Source: Bacteroidota bacterium
Lineage (GTDB): Bacteria; Bacteroidota; Bacteroidia; NS11-12g; UBA9320
Assembly (NCBI GenBank): GCA_003485825.1
Contig: DNHN01000043.1
Location: forward strand, 1-5,493
Direction: 5' to 3'
DNA: 5,493 nt
Shown here: one piece after another, positions 1-5,493 of the stretch
Numbering within the stretch: the stretch's first letter is position 1
Layout: each line of letters opens with the position of its first letter
Position numbers and translations under genes: made by a program
Notes under the pieces: model-generated
Database searches by the model: none
The model's input: only the letters and a program-made list of their open reading frames with translations
Told to the model about the DNA's origin: nothing

Positions 1-614
1 TGCTTATCTACCATCCATCCTTTTGGTATCTCTTTGCCTTCTCTGCGAGCTATTTCTATCTTACCTCTTGCCACAGATGCCGTAGCTAAGTCTATCACGA
101 GGGGATTTTCCTTTCCTGCGGGAAAAGCGTAGGCTATCGGATTTGTACCCAGCATCGCTTCTTTACTATGCGTAGGTGGTATAAACGGTGTAGCATTCGT
201 CATTGCCATACCTATCATATCATGGGGCAATGCCATCATGGCATGATATCCTGCTATGCCGAAGTGATTACTATTTTGTATGGCTCCCCAACCACTTCCA
301 TATAGCTTAGCTCTATCTATAGCAATTTTCATGGCTTTGGGTGCTACGACTAATCCCAGTCCGCTATCTCCATCTATGGTAAATGTAGATTTATGTTCTC
401 GTATAATCTTCACCTTAGGAGTCATGTTAATACGACCAGCTTCCCAAAGAGCTACGTAACCTGTAAGTCTTGACACACCGTGACTATCTACACCACGTAT
501 ATCCGCACTAGTCAGCACTTCTGCAGCTTGCTCCGCGTCATCTTCAGTAGCTCCCATAGACTGAAATATGTCTACACTTATCTTATAGAGTCCTTCCTTG
601 GTAAATACTTGCAT
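1..614 (-). CDS. Malate/L-lactate dehydrogenase family (Ldh_2) NAD(P)-dependent oxidoreductase, N-terminal part, C-terminus off the left edge
   Basis: Reading the reverse complement from ATG at 614 gives 204 uninterrupted codons to the window edge. The product matches the Ldh_2 family (YlbC/YiaK/AllD type), which reduces 2-oxo acids or oxidises 2-hydroxy acids with NAD(P) in the cytoplasm and is unrelated to classical Rossmann-fold lactate and malate dehydrogenases. Visible hallmarks are the N-terminal helical part with 'ADIRGVDSHGVSRL' (residues 37-50, His45 and Arg49 in the active-site region), 'SNHFG' (115-119, the conserved His of the family), 'GTNPIA' (156-161) and 'IDLATASVARGKI' (174-186). 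Family members are usually about 330-360 residues, so roughly 40% is missing. ATG 614 places the family N-terminus correctly; an in-frame ATG at 632 would add six residues (MHFCSR) and is a weaker alternative. The gene is divergent from the sigma factor gene. The family is clear, but the exact substrate (malate, lactate, ureidoglycolate, sulfolactate or another) cannot be told from this fragment. Confidence 0.92.
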   Translation of the reverse strand, partial: MQVFTKEGLYKISVDIFQSMGATEDDAEQAAEVLTSADIRGVDSHGVSRLTGYVALWEAGRINMTPKVKIIREHKSTFTIDGDSGLGLVVAPKAMKIAIDRAKLYGSGWGAIQNSNHFGIAGYHAMMALPHDMIGMAMTNATPFIPPTHSKEAMLGTNPIAYAFPAGKENPLVIDLATASVARGKIEIARREGKEIPKGWMVDK

Positions 615-708
615 TCTGCTACAAAAATGCATCTTTTTTTTATCTACTAATTGCTTGATATTAAATTGTTTATAATACAATACTATTTTAATTTTAATTT
701 TATTCTCA
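615..708. promoter_or_regulatory. AT-rich divergent intergenic region, presumed promoters for both flanking genes
   Basis: This is the only sizeable non-coding gap in the window, and it lies between two divergent genes, so it should carry both promoters. It is very AT-rich. A TATAAT hexamer occurs at 671-676 on the plus strand, but no convincing -35 partner sits 16-18 nt upstream. I also find no clean Bacteroidota-type pair (TTTG near -33 with TAnnTTTG near -7); the closest -7 resemblance, TACTATTT at 681-688, has two mismatches. If the sigma factor regulates its own operon, its operator should be here, but the sequence alone does not identify it. No Shine-Dalgarno sequence precedes either start, as expected for Bacteroidota. 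Confidence 0.35.
685..702. repeat. Three perfect tandem copies of ATTTTA
   Basis: Positions 685-690, 691-696 and 697-702 are each exactly ATTTTA. The array ends 6 nt before the TTG called as the sigma factor start. It lies in the divergent promoter gap, where a change in copy number would alter spacing between promoter elements and the start codon. Whether it varies cannot be seen from a single sequence, and three copies in an AT-rich stretch could arise by chance. Confidence 0.6.
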
Positions 709-1317
709 TTGTATGCAACATATTTGCATCCTAGCAGGTCTACCTTGAACCAAACCAAAAACAATACTAAAGCTAACCACTTGGATGAACTCGAACTTAT
801 CAAAGGATGTGTCGATAATGACGTACAATGCCAAAAGGTGCTGTACGAAAAGTATGCACCTAAAATGATGGGAGTAAGTCTACGGTATTGCAATAGTAAA
901 ATGGAAGCAGAGGATGTACTTCAAGATGCTTTCATTAAGGTTTTTGATAAAATAAAAACCTTTAAAGGAGAAGGTTCCTTTGAAGGATGGATACGAAAAA
1001 TAGTGGTTTTTACTGCATTAAAAAGTAACGATAAAAGGGTTCGTAAATTTGAACCAGGATCATTGGAAAATGTGCAAGAACAGAGCTTTGACCCTTTGGC
1101 AATTAGCAATATGGAAACCGCAAATCTCTTGAGTATACTTCAAGAGCTCCCAGATGGATATAAAGCCGTCTTTAATCTATACGCTGTAGAAGGATACAGC
1201 CACCGAGAAATAGGAGAAATACTAGGAATAAGCGATGTAACTAGTCGCTCCCAGTACTCCCGATCAAAACAACACTTGATTAAACTTTTGGCCAAATACG
1301 GCATACAACGCTTATGA
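709..1317 (+). CDS. RNA polymerase ECF-type sigma factor (sigma-70 family)
   Basis: The 202-residue product is an extracytoplasmic-function sigma factor, which directs RNA polymerase to a specific promoter set. Region 2 spans about residues 43-110: 'LYEKYAPKMMGVSLRYC' followed by the acidic core-binding and -10 recognition segment 'MEAEDVLQDAFIKVFDKI' and 'FEGWIRKI'. Region 4 spans about 140-195: 'LQELPDGYKAVFNLYAVEGYSHREIGEILGIS', then the recognition helix 'TSRSQYSRSKQHL'. Regions 1.1 and 3 are absent, as expected for ECF sigmas. The start is doubtful. No in-frame ATG lies between the upstream stop at 673-675 and Met53; TTG 709 gives the longest usual start, while TTG 745 or TTG 781 would give an N-terminus closer to typical relatives, which begin just before 'DELELIKGC'. 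The stop overlaps the next gene's start (ATGA, 1314-1317), implying co-translation with the membrane protein that probably controls it. The family call is firm; the regulon is unknown. Confidence 0.93.
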   Translation: MYATYLHPSRSTLNQTKNNTKANHLDELELIKGCVDNDVQCQKVLYEKYAPKMMGVSLRYCNSKMEAEDVLQDAFIKVFDKIKTFKGEGSFEGWIRKIVVFTALKSNDKRVRKFEPGSLENVQEQSFDPLAISNMETANLLSILQELPDGYKAVFNLYAVEGYSHREIGEILGISDVTSRSQYSRSKQHLIKLLAKYGIQRL

Positions 1318-2768
1318 AAAATGATATAGAACATATCTTTCAGGAAAAATTTGACAACTTTGAGGCAGCACCGAGTTCAAGCCTTTTTGATGCTATACTC
1401 GCTAAACGTGCTGCGAAAAAAAGAAGAGCTGCTTGGCTGTGGAGTGCCGCTGCAGTCTGCACTATAGGGTTAGGTACTTGGTTCTTAACATCCAATATTA
1501 CAGAAACCTCACCTCCGGTTGCCTACAAGAAGACTGAAAGCCCTACCCACTCTCAAAAGTCCGAACAAAATATCTCAGAAGAATCTGAAATTCTGCTGAG
1601 TGAGAAAATTGATCCCGTTATTCCTATTCAAGATACTAAAAAGCGTGATTCAAAAATAAACACTATCGCAGGGGCAATCCAATCAGATGCTAAGACTACA
1701 ATTCAAAAGTCGCCTAAAACAACAGATGCTGCACCTCTCGTTAGGGATATTAATACTACAGTTAAAAAAGATGACCAATCTACCAACATAGTCAATAGTG
1801 ACTATGCTGATTTATTCAATAAACTCGCCAAGGAAGACCAAGACGTGGACCGGTCTAAAGCAAGACTTTTCTTGGGTGATAAAAAGCAAGAAGTTGCGTC
1901 AGATTACAGACTTCCCACGAATAAAAATACCCCAATACCAGAACCGAAAAATATTCCACAAACAGAAGCTCATATACCTCTTCCAAATCCTTCAAATCTA
2001 GACTTATCAGCTGACACTACCGCCTCCCCTCTTCCTGTCCGAAAGCTAGTAACCCTCAATAGATGGAACATAGAAGCTACTGCCGGAGTAGGTGCCGGAA
2101 AAGGTATTCCAAGAAGCAGTGACCCAGCCTACCTGGAACTAAGAAGCACTACGGATAATCCTCGGCTTTCTTATGCCTTTGATGTACGCACCATATACCG
2201 TCTTAATCCAACATGGAATCTACAAGCAGGCCTATCCTATGTCAAACGCAACGAGGAGTTCACTTTTACTTCAAGTGATGCTTGGGAATACACAAGTCGT
2301 GAAGAAGTTAGAACACGGACTATTGTGCATCCAGTACTAGGAACAATACAAGAGGAATACACTGTAAATGTAACCGACAGTACACTGACTGCTGGAAAAA
2401 ACTTGAGCAGTACCAATAGCTATACGTCCATCAGCATTCCCGTATCTGTAGAACGCATGATTATACTTAGCCCTAAGTGGACGATGTTAACCAAAGGAGG
2501 ATTTTCGGCTGGTATCACAAGCCAGGCAACTGGTCAGATAGTGGTCTCTTCAGATGCCAATGAGCTTAGTCCACTCCAAGCTAAAAAAACAGGCATCCAC
2601 GGAATTCACCTGGGTATCGGTGTAATGTACAGAGCCTCTGACCGGATTTCACTCATCGCATACCCCACAGGAAGTATGGACTTAGTGTCTAGAATAAATA
2701 GTGATGCTATATTTGAACAAAGAGACATGAACATTTACACACACATTGGTTTTAGAGTAAATCTATAA
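1314..2768 (+). CDS. Anti-sigma-like single-pass membrane protein with long periplasmic linker and C-terminal outer-membrane beta-barrel domain
   Basis: The 484-residue product has three parts. Residues 1-39 are a short basic-ended cytoplasmic segment with the pattern 'IFQEKFDNFEAAPSSSLFDAI', which I recall from Bacteroidota proteins encoded beside ECF sigmas ('F..KF..FE..P'). A hydrophobic helix at about 40-60, preceded by 'KRAAKKRR', should cross the inner membrane with the N-terminus inside. Residues 61-249 are Ser/Thr/Lys/Pro/Glu-rich and look disordered. Residues 250-484 alternate hydrophobic and polar residues like an eight-strand OMP_b-brl-type barrel ('WNIEATAGVGAGKG', 'WNLQAGLSYVKRNEEF', 'HLGIGVMYRASDRISLIAYP'), ending in the strand 'HIGFRVNL' with alternating I, F, V and terminal L like an outer-membrane insertion signal. 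The start ATG overlaps the sigma stop by 4 nt. There is no zinc-binding HxxxCxxC motif; the only Cys is in the membrane helix. The anti-sigma role is inferred from context. It could instead be a structural envelope protein, with the barrel folded in the periplasm. Confidence 0.82.
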   Translation: MKNDIEHIFQEKFDNFEAAPSSSLFDAILAKRAAKKRRAAWLWSAAAVCTIGLGTWFLTSNITETSPPVAYKKTESPTHSQKSEQNISEESEILLSEKIDPVIPIQDTKKRDSKINTIAGAIQSDAKTTIQKSPKTTDAAPLVRDINTTVKKDDQSTNIVNSDYADLFNKLAKEDQDVDRSKARLFLGDKKQEVASDYRLPTNKNTPIPEPKNIPQTEAHIPLPNPSNLDLSADTTASPLPVRKLVTLNRWNIEATAGVGAGKGIPRSSDPAYLELRSTTDNPRLSYAFDVRTIYRLNPTWNLQAGLSYVKRNEEFTFTSSDAWEYTSREEVRTRTIVHPVLGTIQEEYTVNVTDSTLTAGKNLSSTNSYTSISIPVSVERMIILSPKWTMLTKGGFSAGITSQATGQIVVSSDANELSPLQAKKTGIHGIHLGIGVMYRASDRISLIAYPTGSMDLVSRINSDAIFEQRDMNIYTHIGFRVNL

Positions 2769-2772
2769 TACA

Positions 2773-4290
2773 TTGATAAAAAAAGGATTACTTATACTCA
2801 GCCTCGTGCTGAGCAACATAGCTCAAGGACAGACGGCATATACTACTCTTGGCAGTGACCATATTCTTCGTATCAATTCTAATGGCATACTCGGGGTAGA
2901 TATCGACAACTTAGAACTCGCCTCATTTTCAGCTGGCACTTCCAATGCTTTTTTACGTCAAGCAGGATTATGGATAACTGCCAAAGATGATCAAGGGAAC
3001 TTCCATACCGCAGTGCAGCGTTTAGCCTCAAAAGATTCATTTGACTTCTGGCCAGGGCCTATAGACACCTTAACAGGACAGACAGGTGACATCAATGCGT
3101 GGGATAAGGTATACCCTATTTCAAAAGAAGACATTGCCAATCACCTCGCCCATTTCAGAGATGATGGTTACATCGCAAGTGATAAAATAACAAACTGGCC
3201 AGCAGAAGGCAACTCTGGATTTTCAAAATATTTAGCACCATTTATAGATTACAATCTAGATGGCACATACAATCCTATGGACGGTGACTACCCTGCCATA
3301 AAAGGGGATGATGCCGTTTATTGTATCTTTAATGATATCAATGATGAACATACCGCATCCTTTGGAGCCAGCCTAGGAATAGAAGTACAAATGCTGGCGT
3401 ACACCTATGCAGAAAGCAGTTCCATCTACTTAGAATATTATATCATCAATAGGCGTCCACGAACATACAATGATATTAAAGTTGGTTTTTTCTTAGACGG
3501 AGAATGCGGCCTGAGAACAGACAACTTTGCCGGCACATTAGAGCAGTATCCACAGACTATTTTCGTGCACAATGGTGATGCTATGGACGAAGGTTTTTTC
3601 GGCAATGAACTACCGTATGTAGGAGTAGTGTTTTTAAATGAAAACTTAAGCAAAAGCATCTCATTTACAGAGGGTAATGGCAAAAATGGAAGACCAGAAG
3701 TAAACGCCGATTTTATTCGTTTTAGTCAAGGTGTATGGAAAGATAGTACCCCACTAACTTTTGGAAGCACGGGCACAAATCCAGGAGAAGAAACACCCTT
3801 TATTTTTGCCCAAAGTAGCTCGAATAGCAATGAAATCTGGACAGAAATGAATGAGGGGAATACCCCAGGATCACGAACTATATTAGGCATCACTCAAGAG
3901 TCTGAACTTTTACCTAAGGGATACATTAAACGAAATTTTGCAATCATCTCTGGGACTGTCAAATCTATAGAATCATTTGCAACAGCAATTAAAGAAAAAG
4001 CAAGTACGGCTTCTAAAATGTGGAAGGAGACCAACACTACTCCTATCCCCTTAGAGACTAATCTTCATGATGTATATCCTAACCCTTCTAGCGGCTCATT
4101 TACGGTAACTAATTTGACAAAGAATTCTGAAATTTATATCACTAATAATCAAGGAATTATAGCGTTTTCAAACAAAAATTTCATATCACCTGCTTACAGA
4201 TGCAACATCTCCCTACCATTAGGAGTCTACTATATAACGATAATAACAAATAAACGAACAAGTCATAAACCATTGCTCATAACCCACTAA
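2773..4290 (+). CDS. Secreted surface protein with T9SS type A C-terminal sorting domain
   Basis: The 505-residue product begins with a Sec signal peptide (Lys3-Lys4, hydrophobic core 5-16, likely cleavage after 'AQG' at residue 19). The middle resembles a large family of Bacteroidota surface proteins with no known activity: 'DYNLDGTYNPMDGDYP' (159-174) looks like a calcium-binding D-x-N-x-D-G loop and is followed by 'KGDDAVYCIFND', then 'YLEYYIINRRPRTYNDIKVGFFLDGECG' (219-246). The end carries the type IX secretion type A sorting domain: 'DVYPNPSSGSFTV' (433-445), 'LGVYYITI' (483-490) and a basic tail, so the mature protein should cross the outer membrane and be surface-attached or released. 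TTG 2773 is the only plausible start that keeps the whole signal peptide; no in-frame ATG follows the stop at 2758-2760. It begins 4 nt after the preceding stop, so it is probably co-transcribed. No catalytic motif was recognised. Confidence 0.85.
   Translation: MIKKGLLILSLVLSNIAQGQTAYTTLGSDHILRINSNGILGVDIDNLELASFSAGTSNAFLRQAGLWITAKDDQGNFHTAVQRLASKDSFDFWPGPIDTLTGQTGDINAWDKVYPISKEDIANHLAHFRDDGYIASDKITNWPAEGNSGFSKYLAPFIDYNLDGTYNPMDGDYPAIKGDDAVYCIFNDINDEHTASFGASLGIEVQMLAYTYAESSSIYLEYYIINRRPRTYNDIKVGFFLDGECGLRTDNFAGTLEQYPQTIFVHNGDAMDEGFFGNELPYVGVVFLNENLSKSISFTEGNGKNGRPEVNADFIRFSQGVWKDSTPLTFGSTGTNPGEETPFIFAQSSSNSNEIWTEMNEGNTPGSRTILGITQESELLPKGYIKRNFAIISGTVKSIESFATAIKEKASTASKMWKETNTTPIPLETNLHDVYPNPSSGSFTVTNLTKNSEIYITNNQGIIAFSNKNFISPAYRCNISLPLGVYYITIITNKRTSHKPLLITH
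2797..2813 (+). other. Small perfect hairpin within the signal-peptide coding region of the T9SS protein gene
   Basis: CTCAGC (2797-2802) and GCTGAG (2808-2813) are exact reverse complements separated by five bases, 24 nt downstream of the TTG start. It could form a short stem in the mRNA near the initiation site. It may equally be a by-product of coding for the residues L-S-L-V-L-S. Confidence 0.25.
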
Positions 4291-4302
4291 TTAAAACCAA
4301 AA

Positions 4303-5493
4303 ATGATAGGAAAAAGACATAAAAACACTTACATTGCGACGTCAAAATTAAACAACACGATAATGAAACATTACGATATGGTTAAATTGCTAAAAAAGAG
4401 CGTACTAGCTCTCTTATTCTTCATTCCAATTTTGTTTTCTGCGCAGAAAGCAGAAGCTACTCACATGATGGGAGCTGATATCACTTATCAAGCGATAGAT
4501 TCATTGAAGTTTAAAGTTACGTTGAAATGGTACAGAGACTGTCTAGGTATTGCACTAAATAATGCGGGACAAATTACAGTACGCTGTGGAAATACTACTA
4601 GAACCATAACATTAACACGTGCTTCTATCAGAGAAATTACTCCTTTATGTGCTACTGCTGCTTCTAGATGTAGTCCTACGAATACTTATGGAACTGGAGA
4701 AGGTGTAGAAGAGCATACGTATACTGGAACCTTAGATTTCAATATAGCTCCATTGAGCGCTCTAGCTTCATGCTCCGGTCGAATAATCATATCTGGTGCT
4801 ATAAATGCCCGAAATGGTGCGATTACCACAGGGCCTTCAGGAACACTCTATACGGATGCTGAAATTGATTTGAACAAGGCACCTACCAACTCATCCCCTG
4901 CTCTTACTTCTGAGCCTATTGCCATACTTTGCTGTGATCAACCGTTTTACTTTAATAATGGAGCACTAGATACCGCTAATTTTGACTCGTTATCTTACGA
5001 ATGGGCTAATCCATTAAGAGGTTATAACCAAACTACGCAATACAGTGGTAGTTTCTCTTATCAAAATCCATTTACGGCTTATTACCCAGGTACACTGAAA
5101 TTTCCTTTTAATAACCCTGCAGCTAATCCTCCAATTGGAGTTTACCTTGACCCGCTTACTGGTGACATAGTAGTAACACCTACAGACTGTCAACAGGTAA
5201 CAGTAGCCGTAATTAAAGTTACTGAATGGCGTAAAAACGCATCTGGAGTGTATGAAATTATTGGTATTACACGACGAGATTTACAGTTCTTAGTAAAATC
5301 TTGCCCAGGTAATAAACCGCCTGAAGTAAAAGGACCTTACTCATACAGTGTCTGTGAAGGAAATCAGTTATGCTTTAACGTAGAAACAAATGACGACCCT
5401 TTTGTTCCACCACCACCTGCACCTACACCTGCACCAGATACTGTTGTTATATCTTGGAACGGAGGTATCCCAGGAGCTACGTTTACTGTAGCA
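4303..5493 (+). CDS. Large secreted surface protein of the 'ATHxxGxxITY' type, N-terminal 397 codons, continues past the right edge
   Basis: The frame is open from ATG 4303 to the window edge. A signal peptide is evident: 'KLLKK' then a hydrophobic core ('SVLALLFFIPILF', residues 33-45) and cleavage at 'AEA' (residue 52). The mature start 'THMMGADITYQ' and 'FKVTLKWYRDC' (70-80) match a familiar N-terminus of big Bacteroidota surface proteins that usually go on to PKD or Ig-like repeats and a gliding-motility-associated or T9SS C-terminal domain; that end is not in view. Eleven cysteines are visible (80, 95, 116, 123, 157, 210, 211, 296, 334, 351, 357), suggesting disulfides in an extracellular fold. 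A Pro/Ala/Thr stretch occupies 369-378. Start choice is open: 4303 is 12 nt after the previous stop with an A-rich lead, while ATG 4363 and ATG 4378 would give a more ordinary signal peptide length. Likely an adhesin or surface-layer component, by analogy only. Confidence 0.8.
   Translation, partial: MIGKRHKNTYIATSKLNNTIMKHYDMVKLLKKSVLALLFFIPILFSAQKAEATHMMGADITYQAIDSLKFKVTLKWYRDCLGIALNNAGQITVRCGNTTRTITLTRASIREITPLCATAASRCSPTNTYGTGEGVEEHTYTGTLDFNIAPLSALASCSGRIIISGAINARNGAITTGPSGTLYTDAEIDLNKAPTNSSPALTSEPIAILCCDQPFYFNNGALDTANFDSLSYEWANPLRGYNQTTQYSGSFSYQNPFTAYYPGTLKFPFNNPAANPPIGVYLDPLTGDIVVTPTDCQQVTVAVIKVTEWRKNASGVYEIIGITRRDLQFLVKSCPGNKPPEVKGPYSYSVCEGNQLCFNVETNDDPFVPPPPAPTPAPDTVVISWNGGIPGATFTVA

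Noticed and set aside
217..249. Inverted repeats ATATCATG (217-224) / CATGATAT (242-249), and ATGCCA/TGGCAT (230-244), which share bases and cannot form together
   Set aside because: Both lie within the conserved dehydrogenase coding sequence, and the repeat arises from codons for His, Ala, Met and Asp; nothing suggests a regulatory element there.
921..1334. Two minus-strand open frames of 62 and 64 codons
   Set aside because: They are antisense to the strongly conserved sigma factor coding region and have no recognisable product.
1798..2001. 67-codon plus-strand open frame
   Set aside because: It lies wholly inside the linker region of the 1314-2768 gene in another frame, and its product has no recognisable domain or signal.
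3438..3683. 81-codon minus-strand open frame
   Set aside because: It is antisense to the middle of the T9SS protein gene, with low-complexity composition and no recognisable motif.
4288..4305. The last two genes share a frame and are separated by one TAA, suggesting a possible readthrough fusion
   Set aside because: The first ends with a complete T9SS sorting domain and the second begins with its own signal peptide, so a fusion would make no sense; a shared frame has a one-in-three chance.
4338..4343. GACGTC palindrome before the last gene as a possible operator
   Set aside because: A six-base palindrome alone is too short to support a binding site, and if translation starts at 4303 it lies in coding sequence.

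Overview
The window looks like a piece of a Bacteroidota chromosome. The reasons are a C-terminal type IX secretion (T9SS) type A sorting domain with its Y-P-N-P motif in the 2773-4290 product, an ECF sigma factor of the style common in that phylum, a membrane-anchored anti-sigma-like protein fused to an outer-membrane beta-barrel domain, a large surface protein with the 'ATHxxGxxITY...YRDC' N-terminus typical of that phylum, A-rich translation starts without Shine-Dalgarno sequences, and moderate to low GC. I cannot assign a genus. There is no tRNA, rRNA, CRISPR array, insertion sequence or phage gene that I can see.

Layout. On the minus strand, 1-614 is the N-terminal part of a malate/L-lactate dehydrogenase family (Ldh_2) oxidoreductase whose C-terminus lies off the left edge. 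An AT-rich divergent gap follows (615-708); it holds three exact tandem copies of ATTTTA. Everything to the right is on the plus strand and tightly packed: an ECF sigma factor (709-1317), a single-pass membrane protein with a long linker and a C-terminal beta-barrel (1314-2768, overlapping the sigma gene by ATGA), a T9SS-exported surface protein (2773-4290, 4 nt gap), and the N-terminal 397 codons of a large secreted surface protein (from 4303, 12 nt gap) that runs off the right edge.

How the genes may work together. The spacing suggests one transcription unit of four genes. The simplest reading, which is inference, is a cell-surface signalling and output module. The 1314-2768 protein would hold the sigma factor at the inner membrane through its short cytoplasmic segment, cross the periplasm with a roughly 190-residue disordered linker, and insert or dock its barrel in the outer membrane. 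The sigma factor would then control surface proteins, possibly including the two encoded directly downstream. The dehydrogenase is divergent and metabolically unrelated.

Start sites are unusual: neither the sigma gene nor the T9SS cargo gene has an in-frame ATG near its expected N-terminus, so both are called with TTG.
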